A stretch of DNA of 64,000 nucleotides from Microbispora corallina (GCF_016863035.1 NZ_BOOC01000011.1:62001-126000); one strand, 5' to 3'. Positions 43,079 through 52,599 are shown, counted from the stretch's first letter. Numbers and translations are program-made. The notes: generated by a model not told the origin, from the sequence alone.

Positions 43079-44050
43079 TCAGGCGACGGTCGCCGCCACC
43101 CGGGGGAGCAGTGCGGCGACCTCGCCCGGCGTGGGCGGCGAGGCGCCCTCCCGCGTGCAGACCACGGCCGCCGCGGCGCAGCCGTGCCGCAGCGCGCGGG
43201 CGACGTCCTCGGCGGTGAGGACGGCGACGCCGTCGAGCTCCGCCAGATAGGCGGCGGTGAACATGTCGCCCGCGCCGACCGTGTCGGCGACCTCCACGGC
43301 GGGGGCGGGACAGGTCACCAGCCGGTCCCCGAACACCGCGACCGCGCCGTCCGCGCCGCGCGTGACCACCACGAGCCGGCCCGCGCCGGCGTCTCCGGCG
43401 TCCCCCGCGCCGCCGGACCAGGCGGCGGCCGGCCCGGCGTGGAGGGGCCAGGCGGCCCAGCGGCGCGCGGCGGCGAGGTCGGGCTCGCCCGGATAGAGCC
43501 AGGCCAGGTCCTCGGCGCTGACCTTGACGAGGCGGGCGAGCCGCACGCACTCCTCCACGGCCGCCCGCGCCGCGTCCCGCTCCCCGAGCAGCGACGGCCG
43601 GATGTTCGGGTCGTACGACACGGTGACCCCCGCCGAGGCGGCGGCCTCCATCAGGGACCGGACGCGCGGCCCGCCGGGACCGGTCAGCGCGGCCAGTGAG
43701 CCGGTGTGCAGGCAGGAGACCCCGGCGAGCCGGGGGGTCTGCGGGAAGCGCCAGTCGAACCGGAAGTCGTAGGACGCCGAGCCGTCCGCGCCCACCCGGG
43801 CGAAGGCGAGGCTGGTCGCGGGGGCGGCGGCGAGCTCCGACGCGCCGACGCCGTGCCGGGCGAGGTGGTCGCGGAGGAGACCGCCGAACAGGTCGTCGCC
43901 CACCTCGCTCGCGAACCGGACGGGCCGCCCCAGCGCGGCCAGCGCGACGGCGACGTTGAGCGGGCTGCCGCCCGGGACGGCCCGGAACCGCCACGAGCCG
44001 GGCGTGCCGATCAGATCGGCGATGCTCTCGCCCACCACCAGGAACGTCAC
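43079..44050 (-). CDS. PfkB-family sugar kinase (fructokinase-like)
   Basis: 323 aa ribokinase fold: GESIADLIG, PGGSPLNVAVALA near the N-terminus, and the anion-hole/catalytic motif DTVGAGDMFTAAYLAEL with catalytic Asp. Substrate could be fructose or another hexose; glucosamine/chitosan context is only positional. A run of GDAGDAG low complexity sits before the ATP region. Confidence 0.83.
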   Translation of the reverse strand: MTFLVVGESIADLIGTPGSWRFRAVPGGSPLNVAVALAALGRPVRFASEVGDDLFGGLLRDHLARHGVGASELAAAPATSLAFARVGADGSASYDFRFDWRFPQTPRLAGVSCLHTGSLAALTGPGGPRVRSLMEAAASAGVTVSYDPNIRPSLLGERDAARAAVEECVRLARLVKVSAEDLAWLYPGEPDLAAARRWAAWPLHAGPAAAWSGGAGDAGDAGAGRLVVVTRGADGAVAVFGDRLVTCPAPAVEVADTVGAGDMFTAAYLAELDGVAVLTAEDVARALRHGCAAAAVVCTREGASPPTPGEVAALLPRVAATVA

Positions 44051-44104
44051 AGGTCCTCCCCTCGCCGGTGCGACGATCGCACACCCCGGTCGCGGCGCCG
44101 CACG

Positions 44105-44127
44105 CGGGTCGCCTTATCCGCGACCCG
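44105..44127. promoter_or_regulatory. inverted repeat upstream of the PfkB kinase
   Basis: CGGGTCGC - 7 nt - GCGACCCG, perfect 8-bp arms, 55 bp before the kinase start codon. Candidate operator or hairpin. Confidence 0.4.
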
Positions 44128-44248
44128 TGTGCGCACCGCCGGGACACGGTGGGGAACGTACGAAGATCTGCATTCGGGCAGCTCACAGGGCAGGCACGGG
44201 TGATGACCGTGCCCCGAAACGCAACCTCGCAGTAATAAATTAGAAACT

Positions 44249-44254
44249 TATAAT
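44249..44254 (+). promoter_or_regulatory. -10 TATAAT of the gntR gene
   Basis: Consensus TATAAT in an AT-rich island (44230-44260), 10 bp before GTG 44265. The transcript would be nearly leaderless, and the AT-rich island is a plausible autoregulatory operator. Confidence 0.5.
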
Positions 44255-44264
44255 CTTTACGGTC

Positions 44265-45089
44265 GTGGGCATGAGGTCACCCGAGGCCCCCTCCGCCGAA
44301 CCCCTGCCGGGACTCGACCGGGCGTCCGCCCTCCCGTACCACGAGCAGATCTACCGGCTGCTGCTGGACCTGATCGTGTCGGGCCGGTTGGCGCCGGGCG
44401 AGAAGCTCCTGCAGGAGAAGGAGTACGCGTCCCGGCTCGGGGTGAGCCTGGCGCCGGTGCGGCAGGCCATCCTGGCGCTCGCCAAGGACGGGTACGTCAC
44501 CAGGACCAGGGGCCGCGGGACCTACGTCAGGGAGACGAAGGTCGGCGCCGAGATCCAGTTGCTGTCCAGCTTCACGGCGACGCTGAGCGCGACCGGGCTG
44601 CCCGTCGCCATGCGGGTGCTGTCCGCGGAGACGGTCCCCGCCGACGAGCGCCTCAGCGCCGCGCTGGGCGTGGCGGAGGGCGCCGAGCTGTTCCGGCTGC
44701 GGCGGGTCGCCTACCTGTCGGGCGAGCCGGTCGTGCTGCTGTCGGCCTCCCTGCCGGCCGCCCTGTTCCCCGGCCTGGCCGAGGCCGACCTCGAGGGTTC
44801 GCTCTACGGGCTCCTCGAGCGGCGGTACGGCACCGTGATGACCTCGGCCCGCAACGTCATCGAGGTCGTGCGCGCGCTCCCCGAGCACGCCGGCCACCTC
44901 CAGGTGCCCGTCGGCGAGGCACTGCTCCGCGTGGAGGCGGTCACCCTCGACCAGAACGGGACGCCGGTGGAGTTCTCCCAGGTGCTCTACCAGGCCGACC
45001 GGTTCCGATTCGAGATCGAAAGTCACCCCCGGCACGGAGTGGGCTTCCGGCCCGCCCCCACGACACCCCCCGACGGCACTACTCCCTAG
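44265..45089 (+). CDS. GntR/HutC-family regulator with UTRA domain
   Basis: 274 aa: winged HTH (YHEQIYRLLLDLIVSGRLAP, LGVSLAPVRQAILALAKDGY) and a UTRA effector domain (FRLRRVAYLSGEPVVLL, YQADRFRFEIESH). UTRA domains bind phosphorylated sugars or amines; FrlR of the fructoselysine operon is of this type. GTG 44265 or ATG 44271 could start. It is 32 bp ahead of the transporter-kinase-ureide operon and should control it. Confidence 0.85.
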   Translation: MGMRSPEAPSAEPLPGLDRASALPYHEQIYRLLLDLIVSGRLAPGEKLLQEKEYASRLGVSLAPVRQAILALAKDGYVTRTRGRGTYVRETKVGAEIQLLSSFTATLSATGLPVAMRVLSAETVPADERLSAALGVAEGAELFRLRRVAYLSGEPVVLLSASLPAALFPGLAEADLEGSLYGLLERRYGTVMTSARNVIEVVRALPEHAGHLQVPVGEALLRVEAVTLDQNGTPVEFSQVLYQADRFRFEIESHPRHGVGFRPAPTTPPDGTTP

Positions 45090-45121
45090 CTCCACCCGCT
45101 CCGCAGAGAGGGGCCATCGCC

Positions 45122-46801
45122 GTGGCCGCACCGAGTCACCTGCCCGCCTCCCCCTCCGACCGTCACGCAGGCGTCTTCGTCCGGAACGCCACCGGGCTCA
45201 TCCGCGAGGTGTCGTTCTTCGACGCCTTCGTCATGAACACGTTCGGGATGAACGTCGCCGTCGGCGGTGTCTTCCTCTTCCTCCAGGCGCAGACGGCGTT
45301 CTCCGGCGGGAACATGCTGCTCGCCGTCGTCGTCGGCACCCTGCTGATGGCGTTCACCCTGCTCCGCGTGTACGCGGAGTTCTCGGCCGCGATGCCGCGC
45401 TCCGGCGGCGACTACGTGTTCGTCAGCCGCACCCTGCACCCGGTTCTCGGCTTCCTGCTCTCGTGGAGCCAGGGCCTGTGGATGATCTTCTTCTGGATCG
45501 GCTTCAACGCCTACTTCGCGCTGACGTTCGCGGTCCCCGCCGCGCTGGCCACCCTGACGTCGGTCACCGGCCAGCAGGTCTGGCTGGACATGAGCAACGC
45601 CCTGCTCGGGCGGCACGACCTCCTCGGCGTCACCACCCAGTGGTGGGTGCTGGGGCTCGGCACCGTCATCACGGTCGGCTTCGGGGTCCTCATCGTGCTG
45701 GGCGGCCAGCGGTACTGGCGCTGGCAGAAGGTCCTGTTCGCGATCGCGGGCGTCAGCCTGCTGGTGTCCTTCCTGCTGCTGCTGTTCGCCGGAGGGAACA
45801 TCACCGGCGGCTGGGACGACTTCGCCGCCAGGAACCACGGGCTGACCTTCGACCAGATCATCCCCGCCGCACAGCAGGCGGGGTACACCGGCAACGGCGC
45901 CGGATTCAGCCTGACCGACACCCTGCTGATGCTGCCGTGGGTGTTCTTCGTCGTCGGGTACGCCCAGGGCTCGGCGCAGATCGGCGGCGAGATCAAGCGG
46001 GCGTCGAAGACGCAGTACCGGGCCATGGTCGGCGGCGTACTGATCAACGGGCTCGCGCTCGCGCTGCTCACCGTCGTGCTGACGAGCCACGTCAGCGCCG
46101 ACTGGCTCGGCAGCCTGGGATACCTGGCGGGGTCCGCCCCTGACAAGCTCGGCCTGCCCGCGGGACTGCCGCCCGGGTTCAACTTCCTGGCGGCGCTGCT
46201 GACGCACAACGTGTTCCTGCTGCTCCTGATCGGCGTGGGCTTCGTGATCTGGGCCGTGATGGGCACCCCGCTGTCGATCATGCAGTCCACCCGGTACATG
46301 CTCGCCTGGTCCCTCGACCGCACGGTCCCGCAGAAGCTGGGCGACGTCAGCGAGCGGTTCCACACGCCGGTCAAGGCCATCGCGCTGTGCGTGGTCACCG
46401 GGGAGATCGCCCTGGTCGCGCTGGTCAACTGGTCGGACGCGAGCCTGCTCGGCGCCCTGCTGGCGCAGATCCTCGCGTTCATCGTGGTCGCCCTGGCGGG
46501 CGTGGTCTTCCCGTACCGGCTTCGCGACGTCTGGGAGTCCGCGGGCGGACGGCGGCTGTTCGGCGTCCCGGTCGTCGCGCTGGCCGGCGCGGGCGGCGTC
46601 GTCGCGCTCGGCGCCCTGATGATCACCTTCGTCGCCAACGACACCATCAACTCGATGTTCGCGGTCACCCGCCGTCTGTCGCTGTGGTTCATGCTCGGCG
46701 TGGTCGTGAGCGGGGTCGTCTGGTACGTCGGCGCCCGGCTGGTCAACCGCAGCAGGGGCGTCGACCTCGGCCTGGTCTACCGCGAGATCCCGCCGGAGTG
46801 A
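45122..46801 (+). CDS. APC superfamily permease
   Basis: 559 aa integral membrane protein with about 12-14 hydrophobic segments. The N-terminal part (VSFFDAFVMNTFGMNVAVGG, AMPRSGGDYVFVSR) is typical of APC amino-acid/amine permeases. First gene of the ureide/kinase operon; FrlA, the fructoselysine importer, also belongs to this superfamily. GTG 45122 start. Substrate is predicted to be whatever the downstream kinase-isomerase fusion acts on. Confidence 0.83.
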   Translation: MAAPSHLPASPSDRHAGVFVRNATGLIREVSFFDAFVMNTFGMNVAVGGVFLFLQAQTAFSGGNMLLAVVVGTLLMAFTLLRVYAEFSAAMPRSGGDYVFVSRTLHPVLGFLLSWSQGLWMIFFWIGFNAYFALTFAVPAALATLTSVTGQQVWLDMSNALLGRHDLLGVTTQWWVLGLGTVITVGFGVLIVLGGQRYWRWQKVLFAIAGVSLLVSFLLLLFAGGNITGGWDDFAARNHGLTFDQIIPAAQQAGYTGNGAGFSLTDTLLMLPWVFFVVGYAQGSAQIGGEIKRASKTQYRAMVGGVLINGLALALLTVVLTSHVSADWLGSLGYLAGSAPDKLGLPAGLPPGFNFLAALLTHNVFLLLLIGVGFVIWAVMGTPLSIMQSTRYMLAWSLDRTVPQKLGDVSERFHTPVKAIALCVVTGEIALVALVNWSDASLLGALLAQILAFIVVALAGVVFPYRLRDVWESAGGRRLFGVPVVALAGAGGVVALGALMITFVANDTINSMFAVTRRLSLWFMLGVVVSGVVWYVGARLVNRSRGVDLGLVYREIPPE

Positions 46802-46848
46802 GCCGGTCGCGGCCCGCGCGTCCGTCCATCCACGAAGGAGCTGCTGTC

Positions 46849-48912
46849 ATGCGTCCGACCGGTGCCGCCGGGAGGCGGCGAGTGCTCGTCATCGGCAACC
46901 TCACCATCGACGACGTCGTGCTGTCCGACGGAGCCGTGAGAATGGGCAGTCCCGGCGGCAACGCCGTCTACGCCGTGCTCGCGGCCAGGCTGTGGAACCC
47001 GGCGGCCGGGATCGTCACCCGGCGGGGGGACGACCTCCCGCCGGGCATCCTGGACGAGCTGGAACGCCTGGGGGTGGACACCTCGGGTGTGCGCGCCGTC
47101 CCCGGGCCGACGGTGCGCAACTGGGTGGTCTACGAGGAGGACGGCCGCCGGCACTGGATCTACCGCACGCCTCGGGAGCGGTCGCTGGAGGTGGCCGTCC
47201 GGCCGGAGGACATCCCGGGGGAGTGGCTCGGGGACGACCCGCCGCCCGTGGTGCACGTCGCCGCGATGCCCCTGACGGCGGCGGCCGCCCTCGTGGACCA
47301 CGTCCGCGGGCGCGCTCCCGGCGCCCTCGTCACGCTGGACACCCACGAGGACTGGGCGGGCGAGACGGAGGCGGTGCTGGACCTGGCCGCCCGCGTGGAC
47401 GTGTTCCTGCCCAGCAGGGAGGAGCTCGCGGAGCTCGCCGGCTACGACGACCCGGCGCGCGCCGCCTCGTGGCTGCGCGGCCGCGGCGTCCCCGCGGTGG
47501 TGGTCAAACGGGGGGCCGGGGGAGCGCTGGTCGACACGGGGGAGGGGCCGCCGGTCGAGGTGCCCGCCGTCCCCGCCGCCGTGGCGGACGTCACCGGCGC
47601 GGGCGACACCTTCTGCGGGGCGACGGCCGCCGCGCTCGCCGCCGGCCTCCCCCTGCTGGAGGCGGTGCGGCGGGGCGCGGCCACGGCGTCGTGGGCGATC
47701 GCCGAGTTCGGGTCGCTGGCGCTGGCCGGGCTCGATCCGGTCTCCGCCCTCCGCCGGTTCGAGGCCGCCGGGACCGCCGGGGCGGCGGACGGCGCGCCCG
47801 GCGCGGAGGATCCGGCGCCCTACGACATCGACGTCATGCGCCGCGAGATCGCCATGATCCCCGATGTGATCGCCCGCCACCTCGCGGACCCGGACGGCGA
47901 GGTGGCGGGTCTGGCGGACGCCCTGACCGGGCAGGGCGTCGAGCACCTGTTCCTGGTCGGCTGCGGCGACTCGTACTTCGCGGGGATGGCGACGGCCCTG
48001 GCGTTCCAGCGCCACGCGGGGATCTCCGCGCGGGCCGTCCACGCCCTCGACTTCGCCCGCTACCAGGTGCGTTACCTGCCGGAGCGGAGCGCCGTGGTGT
48101 GCGTGTCGTTCTCGGGGAAGGTCGGCAGGACGACCGAGGCCGCCGTCCAGGCCCGCAGGTTCGGGCACCTCGCCGTCGCGCTGACGAACAACCGCGGCGG
48201 GGCGCTCGCGGAGGCCGCCGACAGGGTGCTTCCGGTGGACGTGCCGACGCTGGGCTTCTCGCCCGGGACCAGCACCTACCTCGGCATGGTCGCCACGCTG
48301 GCCGACCTCGCCGTTCGGTGGGGCCGCGCCCGCGGGCGGGACGTCGCGGCGGCGCGCGCCGCGCTGGACGGCGCGCCGTCGCTCGCCCGGCGGACGCTCG
48401 CGGCCAACGCGGGCCCCGCGGACAAGGCGGCCCGGGTGCTCGCCACGCACGCGTGGACGGCCTTCCTCGGAGCCGGCCCCAACGAGGCGTCCGCCAAGTT
48501 CGGCGCGGCCAAGCTCTTCGAGGGGCCGCAGCTCGTCGGCGTGAGCACCAACGTCGAGGAATGGGCGCACGAGGAGTACTTCGTCACCTCGGCCGGCACG
48601 CCGGTCGTGCTGATCGCCCCATCGGGCGCGGGAGCCGACCGGGCCGCGGAGATCCTCAGTGAGATCGACTTCGTCGGGGCCCTCCCCGTCGTCGTCAGCG
48701 ACGCCGTCCCCGGCTCGTCCGCCCTTCACCTGCCGCTGGCTCCCGGCCTACCCGAGGAGTTCTCCCCGCTGCTCGCCGCGCTCCCGCTGAGCCTGCTCGG
48801 GTTCCACCTCGCGGAGGCGCTGGGCAAGAAGAGCTACAACTTCCCCAGCGAGGCGGTCAGGACGGAGCACTACGAGACCATCCACCGCGTCGTGATCGGA
48901 GAGCCGGCATGA
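46849..48912 (+). CDS. natural fusion: PfkB kinase + SIS-domain isomerase/deglycase
   Basis: 687 aa. Residues ~10-305 are a complete PfkB kinase: VIGNLTIDDVV, SPGGNAVYAVLA, and DVTGAGDTFCGATAAALAAG with the catalytic Asp. Residues ~325-687 are a double-SIS sugar-phosphate domain: LVGCGDSYFAGMATAL, VSFSGKVGRTTEA, FSPGTSTYLG and NVEEWAHEEYF, where the acid/base Glu/His cluster is expected. Fructosamine catabolism uses separate PfkB (FrlD) and SIS (FrlB) proteins; here both steps would be one polypeptide. AAGGAG precedes ATG 46849; the stop overlaps the next gene by four bases (ATGA). Substrate not proven. Confidence 0.85.
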   Translation: MRPTGAAGRRRVLVIGNLTIDDVVLSDGAVRMGSPGGNAVYAVLAARLWNPAAGIVTRRGDDLPPGILDELERLGVDTSGVRAVPGPTVRNWVVYEEDGRRHWIYRTPRERSLEVAVRPEDIPGEWLGDDPPPVVHVAAMPLTAAAALVDHVRGRAPGALVTLDTHEDWAGETEAVLDLAARVDVFLPSREELAELAGYDDPARAASWLRGRGVPAVVVKRGAGGALVDTGEGPPVEVPAVPAAVADVTGAGDTFCGATAAALAAGLPLLEAVRRGAATASWAIAEFGSLALAGLDPVSALRRFEAAGTAGAADGAPGAEDPAPYDIDVMRREIAMIPDVIARHLADPDGEVAGLADALTGQGVEHLFLVGCGDSYFAGMATALAFQRHAGISARAVHALDFARYQVRYLPERSAVVCVSFSGKVGRTTEAAVQARRFGHLAVALTNNRGGALAEAADRVLPVDVPTLGFSPGTSTYLGMVATLADLAVRWGRARGRDVAAARAALDGAPSLARRTLAANAGPADKAARVLATHAWTAFLGAGPNEASAKFGAAKLFEGPQLVGVSTNVEEWAHEEYFVTSAGTPVVLIAPSGAGADRAAEILSEIDFVGALPVVVSDAVPGSSALHLPLAPGLPEEFSPLLAALPLSLLGFHLAEALGKKSYNFPSEAVRTEHYETIHRVVIGEPA

Positions 48913-49703
48913 GCGCCCCGACGCCGCTGGCCGACATCGAGGCCGAGGCGGGCCGCGTCCTCGCCGGTCTCACCGAGCGCGGCCTCGCCGTACGGCTCAT
49001 CGGCGGCCTCGCCGTCGCCCGGCACCGCCATCGGGAGGTGCCGCAGCCCCTTCGGCGCGGCTACGGCGACATCGACCTGGTCGTCCACCCGAAGGAGGGC
49101 AAGGCCTTCCGGGCGGCCCTGGCCGACCTCGGCTACGTGCCGAACGTCCGGTTCAACAACATGCGCGGCGACCGCCGCATGCTGTTCACCGACGAGGCCA
49201 ACGACCGCAAGCTCGACGTGTTCGTGGGCGGCTTCCAGATGTGCCACAGCCTCGACCTGGCCGACCGGCTCCGGCTGCATCCCGCGACGCTGTCCCCGGC
49301 CGACCTGCTGCTCACGAAGCTCCAGGTGGTGGAGGTCAACGTCAAGGACCTGACGGACGCGCTGACGATCCTGCTCACCCACGAGGTGGCGGCACCGGAC
49401 GTCCCCGCCGACGGGGACTGCGACCACGTCAGCGCCGACCGGCTCGTCCAGGTGACCAGCGGCGACTGGGGCTGGTACACCACGTTCACCGACAACCTGG
49501 CGCGGCTGCCCGCCCTCGCGGCGGACCTGCTCGCGCCCCCGGACGCGGAGACCGCGACGGCGCGGGCCGGCGCGATCGCCGACCGCCTGGCCGCGGCGCC
49601 GAAGTCCTTCAGGTGGCGGGCCCGCGCCGCGGTGGGCCGCCGCATCCCCTGGTACGAGCTACCCGACGAGATCGGAGGGCCGATCGGTGCTGCGCGGCCG
49701 TGA
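48909..49703 (+). CDS. nucleotidyltransferase-fold protein
   Basis: 264 aa. RLIGGLAVARHRHREVPQ followed by GYGDIDLVVHPKEG is the GG...DxD signature of Pol-beta-like nucleotidyltransferases; KLDVFVGGF may give the third Asp. The C-terminal half is helical and unassigned. It is most like free-standing MNT/AbiEii-like enzymes, but here it is embedded in a catabolic operon (4-base overlap upstream, 17-base overlap downstream), so a toxin role is unlikely. Substrate unknown. Confidence 0.65.
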   Translation: MSAPTPLADIEAEAGRVLAGLTERGLAVRLIGGLAVARHRHREVPQPLRRGYGDIDLVVHPKEGKAFRAALADLGYVPNVRFNNMRGDRRMLFTDEANDRKLDVFVGGFQMCHSLDLADRLRLHPATLSPADLLLTKLQVVEVNVKDLTDALTILLTHEVAAPDVPADGDCDHVSADRLVQVTSGDWGWYTTFTDNLARLPALAADLLAPPDAETATARAGAIADRLAAAPKSFRWRARAAVGRRIPWYELPDEIGGPIGAARP

Positions 49704-50649
49704 CTTGAAGATCTTCTTCGCCACCGACATCCATGGATCCGACCGCTGCTTCCGCAAGTTCGTCAACGCCGGGAAGTTCTACGGCGCCGACGTCCTCATC
49801 ATGGGCGGGGACATCACCGGCAAGATGCTGGTGCCCGTCATCGAGGGCCCCGGCGGCCGGTACACCTCCCACCTGTTCGGCCGGGACAGGGAGGTCGGCG
49901 CCGAGGAGCTGCCGGCGCTCCGCAAGACGATCGCCGACGCCGGGTTCTACGCCTACGACACCACCCCCGACGAGATCGCCGAGTTCCGGGAGCACCCCGA
50001 GCTGGTCGACAAGACGTTCCGCACGCACATGCACGAGACGCTGTCGGCGTGGATGGCGCTGGCGGAGGAGCGCCTGGCCGGCACCGGCATCATGTGCCTG
50101 CTCGCGCCCGGCAACGACGACCCGCTGTTCGTCGACGACGTGCTCGGCTCGTCCGACATGCTCGTCAACCCCGAGGGACGGCTCGTGGAGCTGCCCGGCG
50201 GCTTCACCATGATCTCGGTGGGCTTCTCCAACCCGACGCCCTGGAACTCGCCGCGCGAGCTGCCGGAGGAGCAGCTCGCCGAGCGCATCGCCCGCGAGGC
50301 GGCCAGGGTCCCCGACATGTCCAAGGCGATCTTCAACCTGCACGTGCCGCCGAAGGACACCCCGATCGACCAGGCCATGGCGCTCGACGACGAGTTCCGG
50401 CCGGTCATGAGGTCCGGCAGCCCGGTCATCACCGGCGTGGGATCGAGCGCCGTCCGCGACGCTATGGCCACGTACCGGCCGCTGCTCGGCCTGCACGGGC
50501 ACATCCACGAGTCGCGCGGCGAAGCCGTGATCGCCGGCTCCCGGTCGATCAACCCCGGCAGCGAGTACTCCGAGGGCGTCCTGCGCGGCGCGCTCATCAC
50601 GCTCTCCACCAAGAAGGGGCTCCGTGGCTACCAGCTCGTCGCCGGGTGA
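49687..50649 (+). CDS. calcineurin-like metallophosphoesterase
   Basis: 320 aa with all five metal motifs: ATDIHGSD, MGGDITG, APGNDDP, FNLHVPPK and LHGHIHESRG. These coordinate two metals for phosphomono- or diester hydrolysis. Start GTG 49687 overlaps the preceding gene by 17 bases. Within this operon it may dephosphorylate a sugar or nucleotide intermediate; no specificity marker is visible. Confidence 0.82.
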   Translation: MLRGRDLKIFFATDIHGSDRCFRKFVNAGKFYGADVLIMGGDITGKMLVPVIEGPGGRYTSHLFGRDREVGAEELPALRKTIADAGFYAYDTTPDEIAEFREHPELVDKTFRTHMHETLSAWMALAEERLAGTGIMCLLAPGNDDPLFVDDVLGSSDMLVNPEGRLVELPGGFTMISVGFSNPTPWNSPRELPEEQLAERIAREAARVPDMSKAIFNLHVPPKDTPIDQAMALDDEFRPVMRSGSPVITGVGSSAVRDAMATYRPLLGLHGHIHESRGEAVIAGSRSINPGSEYSEGVLRGALITLSTKKGLRGYQLVAG

Positions 50650-51226
50650 CGCCTGTCCGGAGCGCCCCAGGGCGACGACGGTGGCCGTCGTCGGCTCCGC
50701 CCGCCTGGAGGAGCCCGACCCGGCGTGGAGGGAGGCCCTCGCCCTGGGCGCCGCGCTCGGCGGCCGCGGCTGGCGGGTGATGACCGGCGGGTACGGCGGG
50801 CTGATGGGCGCCGCCGCCAGGGGAGCCCGGGAGGCCGGCGCCGCGGTCGTCGGGCTGCCGATGACGGCCTGGGCGGGCCTCGACCCGAGCCCCTGGTGCA
50901 CGGAGCTGCTGTGGGCCGCCGACTACTCCGAGCGGCTGCGCCACCTGCTCGCCGCCGACGCGGTGGTGGCGCTGCCGGGCGGGATCGGCACGCTCGCGGA
51001 GGCCGCCGTCGTCTGGTCCGCGCTTCAGACCGAGCCCGGCGCGGCCCGGCTCCTGCTGCTGGGTCCCCGGTGGCGGCGTCTGCGGGATGCTCTCGCCGCC
51101 GACCTCGTCGTCGGGGCCGACGACCTGCGGCTCGCGCCCGTGGCCGAGGACGTGGACGAGGCCGTGCGCCTACTGGACCGGCTGGTCGCCGGCGCCCCCG
51201 GCGTCGCGCCGGCCCCCCGGGGGTGA
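50624..51226 (+). CDS. LOG-family phosphoribohydrolase-like protein
   Basis: 200 aa Rossmann-like protein with GGYGGLMGAAARGA and PGGIGTLAEAAVVW, the PGGxGTxxE signature of LOG/TIGR00725-type proteins that release free base from nucleoside 5'-monophosphates (old name: lysine decarboxylase family). GTG 50624 has AAGGGG upstream and overlaps the phosphoesterase gene by 26 bases; GTG 50681 is a shorter option. The next gene overlaps by four bases. Confidence 0.8.
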   Translation: MATSSSPGDACPERPRATTVAVVGSARLEEPDPAWREALALGAALGGRGWRVMTGGYGGLMGAAARGAREAGAAVVGLPMTAWAGLDPSPWCTELLWAADYSERLRHLLAADAVVALPGGIGTLAEAAVVWSALQTEPGAARLLLLGPRWRRLRDALAADLVVGADDLRLAPVAEDVDEAVRLLDRLVAGAPGVAPAPRG

Positions 51227-52599
51227 CGGTGGACGACGCGGCGCCCCCGGACCTGGTGGTCCTGGCACGCAGGGCGGTGGTGGGCGGCACCGAGGCCCCC
51301 GCTGCCGTGTCCGTCCGGGACGGCCGGATCGTCGCGGTCGGCCCGTACGACGAGGGCACGGCCCGGTCGGCGCGGGCGGTCGCCGAAACCGGCGAGGACG
51401 AGGTGCTGCTGCCGGGGCTGGTCGACCCGCACGTCCACGTGAACGAGCCCGGGCACGCCGACTGGGAGGGCTTCGACAGCGCGACGAGGGCCGCGGCGGC
51501 GGGCGGGATCACCACGCTCGTCGACATGCCGGTGGACAGCGTCCCGGCCACGACGGACGTCGCGGCCCTCGAGGCCAAGCGGGACGCGGCCCGCGGGCGG
51601 TGCCATGTCGACATCGGCTTCTGGGGCGGCGCCCACCTGGGCAACCTCGGGGAGCTGGCGGCCCTGCACCGGGCGGGCGTCGCGGGGTTCAAGTGCTTCC
51701 TGGCCGACGCCGGCGCCCCCGATCTCCCGCCCGTCTCGCCGGCCGGGCTCGTCGCCGTGATGCGCGAGCTGCGCCGGTTCGACGCGCCGCTGCTCGTCCA
51801 TGCCGAGAGCGCCGACGAGCTGCGGCGGAGCCCGGCGGCCGCGGGGCGCCGCTACTCCGGCTTCCTCCGGTCCCGGCCGCCGGCGGTGGAGGAGGCGGCC
51901 GTGGCGACCGTCGTCGAGGCCGCGCGGCTTACTGGGGCGCGCGCCCACGTCGTGCACGTGTCCGCCCCGGGAACGCTGCCGCTGATTGAGGCGGCCCGCC
52001 GCGACGGGGTGCGGGTCACCGCGGAGACCTGCCCGCACTACCTGGCCCTGACGGCCGAGGAGATCCCCGACGGGGCCACGGAGTTCGCCTGCTGCCCGCC
52101 GATCCGCGAGGCGGCCGGCCGCGAGGCCCTCTGGGCCGCGCTCGCCGCCGGGACGCTCGGCCTGGTCGTCTCCGACCACTCACCGTGCGCCGCCGGGCTC
52201 AAGCACCGCGACACCGGGGACTTCGGGACGGCCTGGGGCGGCGTCTCCTCGCTCCAGCTCGCGCTGCCCGTCGTCTGGACAGAGGCCCGGCTGCGCGGCG
52301 TCCCGCTCGCCCGGCTGGCCGAGTGGATGAGCGCGCGTCCCGCCCGCCTGGCGGGGCTCCCAGGCAAGGGCGCGATCGCCCCCGGGTACGACGCCGACCT
52401 GTGCGTGCTCGCCCCGGAGGAGACCTTCACGGTCCGCCCCGAGGAGCTCCACCACCGCCAGCCCGTCACCCCGTACGCCGGCCGCCGCCTGCACGGCGTG
52501 GTGCGGCGCACCTGGCTGCGCGGGCGGGACGTGGATCCCTCCCGGCCCTGCGGCCGCCTGCTCACCCCCACGGCGCACCGCCCGGAGGACACCCCATGA
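51223..52599 (+). CDS. allB: allantoinase-type amidohydrolase
   Basis: 458 aa cyclic amidohydrolase: metal HxH in DPHVHVNEPGHADWEGF, carbamylated Lys in AGFKCF, His in LLVHAES and HVVHVS, Asp in VVSDHSPC. These fit allantoinase/hydantoinase, which opens a five-membered ureide ring to allantoate. GTG 51223 overlaps the LOG stop as GTGA; GTG 51229 is equally possible. The following genes, racemase-family and allantoicase, support the allantoin assignment over dihydropyrimidinase. Confidence 0.85.
   Translation: MTVDDAAPPDLVVLARRAVVGGTEAPAAVSVRDGRIVAVGPYDEGTARSARAVAETGEDEVLLPGLVDPHVHVNEPGHADWEGFDSATRAAAAGGITTLVDMPVDSVPATTDVAALEAKRDAARGRCHVDIGFWGGAHLGNLGELAALHRAGVAGFKCFLADAGAPDLPPVSPAGLVAVMRELRRFDAPLLVHAESADELRRSPAAAGRRYSGFLRSRPPAVEEAAVATVVEAARLTGARAHVVHVSAPGTLPLIEAARRDGVRVTAETCPHYLALTAEEIPDGATEFACCPPIREAAGREALWAALAAGTLGLVVSDHSPCAAGLKHRDTGDFGTAWGGVSSLQLALPVVWTEARLRGVPLARLAEWMSARPARLAGLPGKGAIAPGYDADLCVLAPEETFTVRPEELHHRQPVTPYAGRRLHGVVRRTWLRGRDVDPSRPCGRLLTPTAHRPEDTP

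Noticed and set aside
48909..49703. AbiEii/MNT toxin of a toxin-antitoxin pair
   Set aside because: No HEPN or AbiEi partner; it overlaps metabolic genes on both sides.
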